Assembly: GCA_964629575.1 (NCBI GenBank)
Contig: CAZVUM010000017.1
Span: 1-64,000 of the forward strand
Length of the DNA stretch: 64,000 bases
Origin: JAYPWI01 sp964629575
GTDB lineage: Bacteria; Actinomycetota; Acidimicrobiia; Acidimicrobiales; Poriferisodalaceae
Direction of reading: 5' to 3'
Shown here: positions 52,570 through 61,064 of the stretch, piece after piece
Layout of the letters: each line of letters starts with the position of its first letter
Position numbering within the stretch: position 1 is the stretch's first letter
Made by a program: the position numbers and the translations under genes
Notes under the pieces: generated by a model
Database searches by the model: none
Told to the model about the DNA's origin: nothing
The model's input: the letters and a program-made list of their open reading frames with translations, nothing else

Positions 52570-53211
52570 ATGGCCGTCACGGACGTGCTCAATCGCATCA
52601 GCGAGATACGCCGCCAGTTCGGCGCGGTCGGTCCGGCATCGGACTTCGCGCTTCCTGAGGCGGCGCCCACACCTGACGTCGCCGCGTCGGCATCCACGCG
52701 TGTATCCCCCGGCGGGATCATCGTGGGCGAGATGGGCGGCGCGCGACCCACCGTCACAGCTGTCGAGGGCCAACAGGCCCGCCTGCAACAGATTTCGGCG
52801 ACCCTCAACTCTGGCTCGGACGTCGCCAACCTCCACCCGCCGCTGCCCGGGCTCGACATCGTGTCCGACTACGGGATGCGCCTCCATCCGATCCACGGCG
52901 ACAACCGCATGCACCACGGCATCGACCTGGACGCCGACGCAGGAACGCCGATTTCGACAATCAGCGATGGAATCGTCACCTTCGCCGGCGAACGCGGGGG
53001 CTACGGCAACCTCGTGATCGTCGATCACGGTGGCGGATTCGAGACGCGCTACGCCCACCAAGAACAGCTCACCGTGATGGAGGGCGACCTCCTTCGCGCC
53101 GGCGACACCATCGGGTTCGTCGGCTCCACCGGAAACTCGACCGGTCCGCATCTCCACTTCGAGGTCCGCAAGGACGGAGTGTCGATCGATCCCGAACCCT
53201 GGCTCAGATGA
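52570..53211 (+). CDS. M23 family metallopeptidase, flagellum-linked
   Basis: A 213-residue LytM-type endopeptidase. The zinc ligands are seen in RLHPIHGDNRMHHGIDLD (HxxxD) and GPHLHFEV (HxH). It has no Sec signal peptide. Its N-terminus VLNRISEIRRQFG resembles that of the transglycosylase at 17551, which suggests export through the flagellar pathway. Probable role: opening peptidoglycan for the rod, or wall remodelling at the flagellum. It is followed with a 4-bp overlap by a small helical protein. Confidence 0.85.
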   Translation: MAVTDVLNRISEIRRQFGAVGPASDFALPEAAPTPDVAASASTRVSPGGIIVGEMGGARPTVTAVEGQQARLQQISATLNSGSDVANLHPPLPGLDIVSDYGMRLHPIHGDNRMHHGIDLDADAGTPISTISDGIVTFAGERGGYGNLVIVDHGGGFETRYAHQEQLTVMEGDLLRAGDTIGFVGSTGNSTGPHLHFEVRKDGVSIDPEPWLR

Positions 53212-53717
53212 TGTACGAACCACCCACCGCGACCGCGCCGCCCCCTGCAACGACGTTGCGCGACGATTCCCTCGGGTTTCGCCTGCTCAGCGAGTTGCGA
53301 GCCACCACCCGAGCGGTCGAGACGATCGCCTACAACCTGCGCATCATCACCCATCTCCTCGCGACGAGCGATCACCGTCATCTCCACGACTACGCCGATG
53401 ATCTCGTCGAGGCGGTCGACGCACACGAACCGATCGACGCCCGCCTGCGCACCGTGCTGGAGGACGCGTCCCGGGCCTGGGGAGTTGCTGCGGGTGGACC
53501 CATTTCGGCCATCGTCGCCGCAGCACCCCAACCCGTCGAGGAGCCACTGCAGGAGGCTCTCGCCGCGTTGCAGACGGTGACGGACGAAATGCAGTCCGAC
53601 GGATTGATGGCCACCACCGTGCTCGATCAGGCTGCGCTGATCGTCAGCCGGCGGGCCCGCGAGATCGAGAGCGCCAACGCCGAGGACCCTCGGTACAGGC
53701 CTCCCGTCGCCGGCTGA
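53208..53717 (+). CDS. hypothetical helical protein, possible flagellar chaperone
   Basis: A 169-residue protein, not recognised. A disordered start rich in Thr/Pro/Ala is followed by long helices: RLLSELRATTRAVETIAYNL, HDYADDLVEAVDAHEPIDAR and LQEALAALQTVTDEMQSDG. Size, helicity and place beside a flagellar hydrolase recall FlgN-type proteins, but no sequence signature proves it. It is translationally coupled (ATGA) to the M23 gene and converges with csrA. Confidence 0.55.
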   Translation: MMYEPPTATAPPPATTLRDDSLGFRLLSELRATTRAVETIAYNLRIITHLLATSDHRHLHDYADDLVEAVDAHEPIDARLRTVLEDASRAWGVAAGGPISAIVAAAPQPVEEPLQEALAALQTVTDEMQSDGLMATTVLDQAALIVSRRAREIESANAEDPRYRPPVAG

Positions 53718-53733
53718 ACGCCGGCGGGGAAAG

Positions 53734-53979
53734 CTACCGACGCGGTTCCTGAGAGGGACGCCGCCGCCCAGACAACAGCGGCGAATTGCGATCCGTGGTG
53801 GCCGCCGCTGCGGCGTTGGCGTCCTGGACCTGCCGGAAGACCTCTTCGCGATGCACCGCGATCGAGCGCGGCGCGTCGATCCCCAGGCGAATCTGGTCAC
53901 CGCGCGCTTCGACGACCGTGACGCGCACGTTCGAGCCGATCATCACAGATTCACCGACCCGACGCGAGAGAACGAGCAC
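53734..53979 (-). CDS. csrA: carbon storage regulator CsrA
   Basis: An 81-residue RNA-binding translational repressor. The core LVLSRRVGESVMIGSNVRVT, then VRLGI-like IRLGIDAPRSIAVHREEVF, is fully conserved, including the Arg of the REEVF region used for GGA recognition. A 20-residue tail rich in Arg/Pro follows. The GTG start at 53979 is set by GGAGG six bases upstream. It is paired with fliW 65 bp upstream, the arrangement in which FliW sequesters CsrA until flagellin is exported. Confidence 0.92.
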   Translation of the reverse strand: MLVLSRRVGESVMIGSNVRVTVVEARGDQIRLGIDAPRSIAVHREEVFRQVQDANAAAAATTDRNSPLLSGRRRPSQEPRR

Positions 53980-54044
53980 GCGACACCTCCGGCGCCCATG
54001 ATGCCCGTTTCGGCCACCGAGTTGGTGCCGCGTTGGTTGTCGCT

Positions 54045-54527
54045 TCAGCGCTGAACGTCGACCCGAGCGCGCACGGGCCACTCCTGATCGCCGAGAACCA
54101 TCTGGCGGCCCAGCCCGGTCCCGGTGTGGAACACGAAGGGTCCGAGCAGGTTGAGGTAGAAGCAGCCTTCGTCGGCATCGAGCGTCACCGGGCACATGAT
54201 GACGGCCTCGTCGACCGAGGAGATGCCGAGAGCCTCGAGCTCGTTGTCCGGGAGATCGGGCGAATAGTCGCCGAAGAACGCCCAGGGATCGGCGACGATC
54301 AGGGAAACGTCAGGATCGTCCGCAGAGGCCAGCAGGGAGAAGACCGACGGCTCCCCCGAACTCGCCTCGAGGACACCGATGGTCCACACGGTCGCGTCGG
54401 ACAGCCCGGGGATTCCCTCGGGTAGTTGGACTTCGGCCGGAACTTCGGGACCGAGCACGCGCGGGTCGTTCTCCACAGTGACCTCATTGTGGTCCATCGC
54501 CGGGGACAGGGGATTGATCGCCGTCAT
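54045..54527 (-). CDS. fliW: flagellar assembly factor FliW
   Basis: A 160-residue beta-barrel protein that binds either CsrA or flagellin. Diagnostic parts are QLPEGIPGLSDATVWTIG near the start, VSLIVADPWAFFGDYSPDLP and CPVTLDADEGCFYLNLLGPF. It overlaps flgL by 4 bp and precedes csrA, the flgL-fliW-csrA order known from Bacillus and other Gram-positive bacteria. An about 20-residue N-terminal extension is present. Confidence 0.92.
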   Translation of the reverse strand: MTAINPLSPAMDHNEVTVENDPRVLGPEVPAEVQLPEGIPGLSDATVWTIGVLEASSGEPSVFSLLASADDPDVSLIVADPWAFFGDYSPDLPDNELEALGISSVDEAVIMCPVTLDADEGCFYLNLLGPFVFHTGTGLGRQMVLGDQEWPVRARVDVQR

Positions 54528-55408
54528 CGGAGATAGTCCGTCAGCGTGGGTTGAAGTGCGCGGGCGACGGCGCCCATCGTTGCCTGCAAGGCGACCTCCT
54601 GGGTCTGGATCTCGAGGACCGATTCGGCCAGGTCCACGTCTTCGAGTTGAGAGAGCTGTCGCCGGATCGTCTCCGACGCAGCGAGATCACGTTCGATCGT
54701 CTGCTCGATGCGCGTACCGGTGGCACCGAGCTCGGCGAGATTCTCCTGAATGCGATCCATCGCGGCATCGATGTCGCCGATGCCGTTGGCGACGCCGATC
54801 GTGTCCCCGGTGCGGGCCAGGTTCTCGACCCGCGACACCATCGTGAACACGTCCTCGGGTGACGTGAAGCCGAAGAGGTCGTCACCGATCACGTTGATCT
54901 GCACGGTCTCTGTTTCGCTGATCCGCCGATTGAGGGCCCCGGTGTCGCCGGTGTAGGTCCACGAGCCGGCGACGAACGCGACCGCATCGGTCCCGGCCGT
55001 CCCGTTGAACAGTCCTTGCCCGAGATACGTCGAGTTCGCGAGCGAGACGAGCTGATCGTTCAGCGTCCCCATCTCCTCTGCGATCGAGGCTGCCTCGGTC
55101 GGATTCAAAGTGCTGGAGGCGCGGATCGCGAGATCCCGCACGCGTCGAAGCGCGGTCAGCGACTGTTGCAGCTTGGTGTCGGCGAGGTCGACACGGGTCG
55201 CACCATCCTGGGCATTGCGGACCGCCTGGTCGATCGACCGACGCTCGCTGCGCAACGCAAGCGAGGAGTTCATTCCGTTGACGTCTTCGGATGCTCGCTC
55301 GAACTGGCGGCCGCTGCTCAAGCGGTTCTGGGCACCTTCGAAGGACTCCAGGCGCGCCTGGAGACGGGCGAGCGACTGGTCGACGAGAAATCCGGTGGTG
55401 ACACGCAT
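54524..55408 (-). CDS. flgL: hook-filament junction protein FlgL (HAP3)
   Basis: A 294-residue flagellin-like adaptor between hook and filament. The N-terminal FLVDQSLARLQARLESFEGA and LSSGRQFERASEDVNGM match the FlgL/flagellin D0-D1 pattern. The C-terminus is ESVLEIQTQEVALQATMGAV followed by ARALQPTLTDYLR. The ATG at 55408 has GGAGG six bases upstream. It lies between flgK and fliW as usual. Confidence 0.92.
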   Translation of the reverse strand: MRVTTGFLVDQSLARLQARLESFEGAQNRLSSGRQFERASEDVNGMNSSLALRSERRSIDQAVRNAQDGATRVDLADTKLQQSLTALRRVRDLAIRASSTLNPTEAASIAEEMGTLNDQLVSLANSTYLGQGLFNGTAGTDAVAFVAGSWTYTGDTGALNRRISETETVQINVIGDDLFGFTSPEDVFTMVSRVENLARTGDTIGVANGIGDIDAAMDRIQENLAELGATGTRIEQTIERDLAASETIRRQLSQLEDVDLAESVLEIQTQEVALQATMGAVARALQPTLTDYLR

Positions 55409-55429
55409 CACCTACCTCCTGGCATTCAC

Positions 55430-56800
55430 TTAGCGGCCCACGAGGCCGGTTCGGTTCACGAGAATGTCGAGCGCCGCGTCGGCGGTTGTGATCACTCGAG
55501 CCGCCGCGGCGTACGCCTGCTGGTACCGCATCAGCTCCACCATCTCTTCATCGAGGCTGACACCCGTGATCTGTTCGCGGCTCAAGCGAGCAGCGGTGGC
55601 CAGATCGGCTTGGGACCGGGCGCTGTCCCTGCTCGCCGCCACGCGCGAACCGACATCGGCCACGAGCTGACGGGACAGATCTGCCAGCGACTGCGTTCCG
55701 CCCGCGGCGACGAGAGAGGTGCGCAACTCGGCGAGCCGCATGGCGTTCTCGCCGTTGTGGATGGGGTAGGGGACGGCGTCGGCATCGCTCGACGCGAGAT
55801 CGCCGGGATCGGTGATGACCACTGCGACACTCTCGGCCGGGTTGAGCGGGTTGTAGGTGAACAGCGGGCCGCCAGGTGAGCCGGGACCGCTGAATCCCAG
55901 GGCGTGTTGGGCGTTCAGGGTGTCGGCCACATCGACGGTGAGCGAACCCAACCCGCCGATGATCGCCGGGACGTCCTCTACGAGAAACTGTTGCTGCCCG
56001 CCGATCTCTCCGCTCAGCGTCAGGTTGACGCCCGAAGTGTCGTGGGTGATCACGTCGGTGGCCGAGTCGAACGACAGGGTCTTGGCTTCGATCCCGAGTA
56101 CCAGCGACAACCCGCTGATGCTGATGTGGTAGTTGCCGTCGTCGTCCAGGCGAGCTTTGGCACCCGTCAAGCCAACGAGCTCGTCGACCGCCAGATCCCG
56201 ACGATCGAGAAGGCTGTTGGGGTTGCCGTCGATCCCGCCGGCTCGGGTGATGGCCTCGTTGAGATCGGCGACCCTCGCCGCGAGCGCGTTGACATCGTCG
56301 ATTCGAGCCGACACCGCTGTTCGTGTCGCATCGGCGACCGCGTTCACCTCGGTCGCGACCTGGCGAATGCGAGCGGCGAGCGATTCGAGCTGGTGCAGCA
56401 CCTCGACCTGGCTTCCTCGACTCGTGGGGTCGATCGCCAGCTCCTCGAAGCTGTCCCACAGCGAGTCGAGCGAGGCGGAAATGCCGAACTCGGGCTCGCC
56501 GAGTGTCGCCTCGGCTCGGTTCAGGAGTTCGGTGCGCGCCTGGAGGGCCTCGAGCGATGCCGACGCGCCGCGCACCCTGTCGTCGAGAAACGCATCGCGA
56601 GTTCGGGTGATCTCGGCGAGCTCGACACCGTTGCCGATCTGACCGTAGGTGAGCGACGTCGGAAGCGCGGGTCGAAAATGGACCCGCTGCCGGGTGTAGC
56701 CCTCGGTGTTCGCGTTGGCGATGTTGTTGGAGGAGGTCTCGATTCCGACGCGAGCGGAAGTGAGGGCGGTGTAGCCGGTGTTGAGCGAGCGAAGAGACAT
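55430..56800 (-). CDS. flgK: hook-filament junction protein FlgK (HAP1)
   Basis: A 456-residue junction subunit. N-terminal RSLNTGYTALTSARVGIETS with SNNIANANTEGYTRQRV, a middle DVNALAARVADLNEAITRAG, and C-terminal EEMVELMRYQQAYAAAARVI are all canonical. It was probably exported with the FlgN-like chaperone encoded just upstream (10-bp gap). Confidence 0.95.
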   Translation of the reverse strand: MSLRSLNTGYTALTSARVGIETSSNNIANANTEGYTRQRVHFRPALPTSLTYGQIGNGVELAEITRTRDAFLDDRVRGASASLEALQARTELLNRAEATLGEPEFGISASLDSLWDSFEELAIDPTSRGSQVEVLHQLESLAARIRQVATEVNAVADATRTAVSARIDDVNALAARVADLNEAITRAGGIDGNPNSLLDRRDLAVDELVGLTGAKARLDDDGNYHISISGLSLVLGIEAKTLSFDSATDVITHDTSGVNLTLSGEIGGQQQFLVEDVPAIIGGLGSLTVDVADTLNAQHALGFSGPGSPGGPLFTYNPLNPAESVAVVITDPGDLASSDADAVPYPIHNGENAMRLAELRTSLVAAGGTQSLADLSRQLVADVGSRVAASRDSARSQADLATAARLSREQITGVSLDEEMVELMRYQQAYAAAARVITTADAALDILVNRTGLVGR

Positions 56801-56810
56801 CAGCGCGCCC

Positions 56811-57305
56811 TCATGCCAGCCGGTCCACGAGCCGCGGCGAGGCTCCGTAGCCCGCCGGGGAGTTCGGTGACGAGCGGTATTCGCCCGAGAGAGCAGGTCG
56901 TCCCAGAATCAGGGCGATCTGCTGCTCGAGCTGTGCGGAGGCCGCCGTGGTGAGCATCGACGACCGACCCACGCGGGCTCGGATCTCGTCGATCTCATCG
57001 ACCAGGGCGTCGAGAGTGCGCGCGAATGTGGGATCCCCGAGCGACACGACGCGTTCGTGCAGGCGGTCGATCATCCCGCGACCGCCCAAGAGCTCGGTCA
57101 CTTTGTGGAGGTCGGTCGCTGCGGCGGCCGTGTCCATGATCGCCTGTTCGATGTGGCGACCGTCGTCCGCGGCAGAGAGCAACTGAAGGGCAGTGACACG
57201 GCGGTCGAGCTGACAGACCCGCTGGCGGAGCGCCATGAGATCGACGCGCAAACGCTCGGCGATCTCGGAAGCAGCCGTCTCGGGAAGCGTTGCGTTCGTC
57301 ATCAC
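56811..57305 (-). CDS. FlgN-like export chaperone
   Basis: A 164-residue mostly helical protein. A long first helix is ERLRVDLMALRQRVCQLDRR, with a C-terminal conserved-looking patch at LVDRLA. Position directly before flgK, size and helicity match FlgN, the chaperone for FlgK and FlgL. FlgN sequences are very divergent, so the call rests mainly on context. It overlaps fliH by 4 bp (GTGATG, either start possible). Confidence 0.65.
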   Translation of the reverse strand: MMTNATLPETAASEIAERLRVDLMALRQRVCQLDRRVTALQLLSAADDGRHIEQAIMDTAAAATDLHKVTELLGGRGMIDRLHERVVSLGDPTFARTLDALVDEIDEIRARVGRSSMLTTAASAQLEQQIALILGRPALSGEYRSSPNSPAGYGASPRLVDRLA

Positions 57306-57997
57306 GCGGTCCCACCGTTGATCTCGTCGTCGAGAGCTGTTGCGATGGCTTCGCGCAGGGTGGTCGCGATCGACGATCGGGTCGCCGTCGCGGTCGACCA
57401 GTCGCCGCCGATCCGCACCTCACCCGGCAACATGTCCTCGGCCGACTCAACGTTCACCGGCGCCGAAGCGAGCGCCGAACGAACCAGCGCCTCGTCGGCA
57501 GCCGCGACACACACGGTGGTGACGGTCTGGCTCGACGAGTCACTGAGCTCTCGAATGCGCGCGACCAGGGCGGCGCCCTCGTCGTGGGGCGTACGATCCA
57601 TGATCGCTGTCGCGACGTCCACGGAGAGATCGACGACTGCTGTGAGCAGGTCCCGTCGCTCACCATCGAGCCGGCTCGAGGTCTCCTCCACAGCCGAGAG
57701 GAACGCAGCCTGCAGCTCGCTTCCTCGCCGCACAGCGTCCTCGAACCCGGTGGCCCGCCCCGCAACGAACCCTTCGTCGTACGCGGCCTGCCTGCCCTGC
57801 TCGATCTGTTCGAGGCTCGGCATCGCGACCGAGGCATCCCCGATCACCTGGGTGCGACGCTGGGTCGCGACCCCGCCGCTCACCTGCGTCACGGCCGGTG
57901 GTTCGACCGCAGCGGCCTCCCAACCGGGCACGACCGGCAGCTCCTCATGGGTCATTCGACCGGGTTCGCGGGTCATTCGACCGGGTTCGCGGGTCAT
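57302..57997 (-). CDS. fliH: flagellar export regulator FliH-like
   Basis: A 231-residue negative regulator and stator of the export ATPase. The long helix SLEQIEQGRQAAYDEGFVAG, then RATGFEDAVRRG, gives the Gly-spaced FliH pattern. The C-terminal domain (about 110-225) has VDLSVDVATAIMDRT and LPGEVRIGGDWSTATA. The N-terminus is variable: a 21-bp repeat supplies three in-frame ATG codons (peptide MTREPGR twice, then MTHEELP), so the true start is uncertain. fliI does not follow. Confidence 0.78.
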   Translation of the reverse strand: MTREPGRMTREPGRMTHEELPVVPGWEAAAVEPPAVTQVSGGVATQRRTQVIGDASVAMPSLEQIEQGRQAAYDEGFVAGRATGFEDAVRRGSELQAAFLSAVEETSSRLDGERRDLLTAVVDLSVDVATAIMDRTPHDEGAALVARIRELSDSSSQTVTTVCVAAADEALVRSALASAPVNVESAEDMLPGEVRIGGDWSTATATRSSIATTLREAIATALDDEINGGTA

Positions 57998-58003
57998 TCG
58001 ACC
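57949..58003 (-). repeat. 21-bp tandem repeat at the fliG/fliH junction
   Basis: Two full 21-bp copies (57949-57969 and 57970-57990) and a 13-bp partial copy (57991-58003). Each holds a TCGAATGACCC start-stop junction, so the ATG of fliH is triplicated in frame and the innermost one overlaps the fliG stop. It looks like a recent slippage duplication of the fliG end. Confidence 0.85.
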
Positions 58004-59013
58004 ATTGCCCCCTCGTCGGCGCGGAGGGCGATCACGCCCTCATCGTCCAAACGGCGGACCTCGGCGACGATCAGCGACTGAGCGCCCTCGACATCCTTCA
58101 CCTTCACCGCACCGAGGAACTCGACCTCTTCCTTCAGCGACGTCGATGCCCGGTCGGACAGGTTGCGGAAGATCTTGTCGACGACCTCGGGCTTGGCGCC
58201 CTTCATCGCCAGGGCGAGCTGCTTGGCGTCGAGGGTTCGCAGGATCTCCTGGATGTCCTTGTCATGCAGACCGATCAGGTCCTCGAACAGGAACATACGG
58301 GCCCGCACATCGTCCGCCAGCGCAGGATCGCGCCGCGAGAGATGCTCGAAGATGCGCTTCTCGGCCGCCCGATCCACCGCATTGAGCAGCGTGGCGAGGG
58401 ACTCGGCACCGTCGCGCCCAGGCTCGACATCGGCCGAGGTGACAGCTCCCAGACGGGCCTCCAGCGACTGCTCGACCGAGCGAATCACCAGCGGATCGAC
58501 GGGTCCCATGGTCGCGAGACGCAGCGACACCTCGCCCTGCGCGTCATCGGGCAACGAAGTGAGAACCTCCGCGCCCAGCGCCGGACTCAGGTGGTTGAGC
58601 ACCAAGGCCATGGTCTGGGGATGCTCGTCGGACAAGAACTGACAGATCTGGGTCGGATCCATCTTCGACATGAAGTTGAAGGGCCGATTGTTGGCGGCGG
58701 CGACTAGGCGTTCGAGGATGTCCTGAGCCTTGCTGCCCTCCCAGTGTTGGAGAAGCGTCTTGGCGTACTCGAAACCGCCCTGGGTGTCGACGATCTGATC
58801 GCCCAGCTCGGCGAGCATCTCGTTGATGATCGCGTTGAGGCGATCCGAAGGCAGGCGCCCGAGATGCATGATCTCGCGCGTCAGCGTCTCGACATCGGTG
58901 ACATCGAGGTACGACAGGACGCTGCCGGCGGCCTCGGGCCCGACCGCGATGATGATCGCCGCCGCGCGCTGCGGTGGCGTCAGATCGGCGAGGACGTTGG
59001 GTTCGTCAGACAC
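57994..59013 (-). CDS. fliG: flagellar motor switch protein FliG
   Basis: A 339-residue C-ring torque protein. The armadillo middle domain has FLSDEHPQTMALVLNHLSPA with the EHPQ patch. The C-terminal charged torque helix is in DKDIQEILRTLDAKQLALAM and KIFRNLSDRASTSLKEEVEF. The N-terminal part (about 10-100) docks on FliF. Of two adjacent GTG codons, 59013 has the better ribosome spacing (GGAGG, five bases). It overlaps fliH. Confidence 0.94.
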   Translation of the reverse strand: MSDEPNVLADLTPPQRAAAIIIAVGPEAAGSVLSYLDVTDVETLTREIMHLGRLPSDRLNAIINEMLAELGDQIVDTQGGFEYAKTLLQHWEGSKAQDILERLVAAANNRPFNFMSKMDPTQICQFLSDEHPQTMALVLNHLSPALGAEVLTSLPDDAQGEVSLRLATMGPVDPLVIRSVEQSLEARLGAVTSADVEPGRDGAESLATLLNAVDRAAEKRIFEHLSRRDPALADDVRARMFLFEDLIGLHDKDIQEILRTLDAKQLALAMKGAKPEVVDKIFRNLSDRASTSLKEEVEFLGAVKVKDVEGAQSLIVAEVRRLDDEGVIALRADEGAMVE

Positions 59014-59040
59014 CACCGCCTCCGGTCATCGGTCGTTGGC

Positions 59041-60651
59041 TCATGTGTCTGCCAACCACGCTCGGAGAAGCCCGGCGATTTCTTCGGGCTGCTGTTCGAC
59101 GAGACGTCGAACCTCGGTGCGGGGATCGGTCTGAACAGCGGGCGGCTCACCGCCGGCGCCGAGGTCCTGACCCGCGCCCACCGCTGCTCCCACACCTGCG
59201 GGAACGGCAACCGCCTGCGGCAATGCTGCCCCAGCGGCACCGGCGGTCAACTCAGCCGGAACCGGATCGGCACCCGCCTTGTTTGCCGAGCGCAGCATGA
59301 GCAGCACGACGGCCACCACGAGAATCAACACCAGGGCTCCGACAACCTGGGGGATGAGATCGAGGGGGCTCGAAGCCTCCGCAGCTGCACCTGCACCGGT
59401 CGGTATGGCGATCGGCTCGGTGTCGTCGATCGCAGGGAACGGCACGGTGGCCACGACGATCGAGTCGCCGCGGGCTGCATCGACCCCCACGGCGTTGGAG
59501 ATCAGATTCGAAACGGTGTCGGCATCGGGGACCGTCGCGCCGGTCACGGTGCCGTCGTCGATCACGACGCCGACGTGAAGCTCGACGACCGCTCCGGCAG
59601 CTTGGATCTCGTTGGTGACGATGTTGTCGACACCGAACTCGGTCGTGCGGTCGGTCTTCTCGTAGCTGATTCCCTCGTCACCCTCGACGGGGATCTCGGC
59701 TTCCTCACCGTCGACACCGGGAACGCCGCCAGGGGCCAGCGAAGATTCGCCGCTGAACCGCTCCACTTCGTTCTGCTCCCGGAGCGCAACCTGGCTCTCG
59801 GGATCGAAGTTCTGGATGGTGCGACTCACCTGGTCGAAGTCGAGGGTGGCCTGGACCATCACGGTCGAGCGATCGCCTGCACCTGCACTGAGGAGCAGGC
59901 GGGTGATGTCCTCTTCGAGTCGCTTCTCGAACTCGCGGGTCTGCGCAGCGGCATTGCCTGCGTCGAGGGCGGCTGAGCCGTCATCGGGAGCGAGCAGGGT
60001 GTGGCCCTGCAGGTCGATGACGGTGATGTCGCCCGAATCGAGGTTCTCGACAGCGCCGGCAACGAGATTCGCAACCGCGAGGGCACCCGAGGAACCGAAG
60101 CCATCGCGGATGTCGACAATCACCGAGGCCGTCGCGGCTTCGGGATCACCGAACAGCGACGATTCGGGCAGAACGAGATGGACAACCGCGTCCTCGACCA
60201 GATCCATCGCTCGAACGCTGCGCGCAAGCTCACCTTCGAGCGCACGCTGAACGTTGATGCGTTCGAGGTTGGACGACAGCCCGAACCCCTGCGCGTCGAG
60301 GAGTTCGTACCCGCGGTCCCGCGCTGAGGCGTCGGTGACGATGCCTGCGTCGGCAAGCGCAGCCTTGGCCTTCGCGAAGTCGGCCCGAGGCACCATGACC
60401 CGGTCGCCCCCGTTTTCGACCTGATACGCGATCCCGCGCGCTTCGAGCTCCGCGGTCATGTCGCCGAGCTCGGTCGCCTCAACACCGCTCGCGAGAACGG
60501 AGTAGCTCGGGCTCGAGATCCACTGCACGAACACGAAACCAGCCAGCGCCACGACGGCAATCGCCGCCCCGATTCCCACCTTGTGGGCCATCGGCAGCGA
60601 CCGAAACAGCGATGCTGCTCGGTTGCCGGACGTGAGATCAGTTTCGCTCAT
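59041..60651 (-). CDS. fliF: flagellar MS-ring protein FliF
   Basis: A 536-residue membrane ring protein. The first membrane helix is KVGIGAAIAVVALAGFVFVQ; the ring-building motifs (PSYSVLASGVEATELGDMTA, GYELLDAQGFGLSSNLERIN) follow at about 45-170. The second membrane helix is VVGALVLILVVAVVLLML at about 440, and the cytoplasmic tail ends with the FliG-binding EVRRLVEQQPEEIAGLLRAW. The ATG at 60651 is preferred; a start 12 bp upstream is also open. No fliE precedes it here. Confidence 0.94.
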   Translation of the reverse strand: MSETDLTSGNRAASLFRSLPMAHKVGIGAAIAVVALAGFVFVQWISSPSYSVLASGVEATELGDMTAELEARGIAYQVENGGDRVMVPRADFAKAKAALADAGIVTDASARDRGYELLDAQGFGLSSNLERINVQRALEGELARSVRAMDLVEDAVVHLVLPESSLFGDPEAATASVIVDIRDGFGSSGALAVANLVAGAVENLDSGDITVIDLQGHTLLAPDDGSAALDAGNAAAQTREFEKRLEEDITRLLLSAGAGDRSTVMVQATLDFDQVSRTIQNFDPESQVALREQNEVERFSGESSLAPGGVPGVDGEEAEIPVEGDEGISYEKTDRTTEFGVDNIVTNEIQAAGAVVELHVGVVIDDGTVTGATVPDADTVSNLISNAVGVDAARGDSIVVATVPFPAIDDTEPIAIPTGAGAAAEASSPLDLIPQVVGALVLILVVAVVLLMLRSANKAGADPVPAELTAGAAGAALPQAVAVPAGVGAAVGAGQDLGAGGEPPAVQTDPRTEVRRLVEQQPEEIAGLLRAWLADT

Positions 60652-60764
60652 GGACAACACCACATGGTTCGAACGTCAGCGACGACGCAGAAGCGGTGCT
60701 CGTCCATGAGCCGCGGATATCTCGATCCTCGATCGGGTCTCCCGTCGGCGTCAGGACGCCGAAG

Positions 60765-61064
60765 TCAAGGAGTGGAGCCGAGGTACGCCCGGCTTGCCCG
60801 CGACTCGCGCTGGAGCTGATCCAGCTCGGTCCGGACGGCCGCCTGGCACCCCTGAACGTCGCGACCCAGCACCTCGGCCTCGGCCAGCAGAGCGCGAAAG
60901 CGGATCCGATGATCATCGGAGGGTTCGCCGTGCGGAACCGTCTTCACCAGATGCGGAAACGCGCGGCCGTGGAAGTCGTCGAGCTCGACGGCGTGACCGA
61001 CCTGTTCGATCAAGTCCTCGAAGTCGTCGAGAAGGTCATCCCAGGTGGTGACGTCGGTCATCAC
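60765..61064 (-). CDS. FliT-like small protein
   Basis: A 99-residue helical protein right after fliD, overlapping it by 4 bp (GTGATG start). FliT, the FliD chaperone, usually occupies this place and size range. The chain WDDLLDDFEDLIEQVGHAVE and HRIRFRALLAEAEVLGRDVQ is consistent with a helical bundle, but I see no decisive FliT signature. It sits 113 bp upstream of fliF. Confidence 0.55.
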   Translation of the reverse strand: MMTDVTTWDDLLDDFEDLIEQVGHAVELDDFHGRAFPHLVKTVPHGEPSDDHRIRFRALLAEAEVLGRDVQGCQAAVRTELDQLQRESRASRAYLGSTP

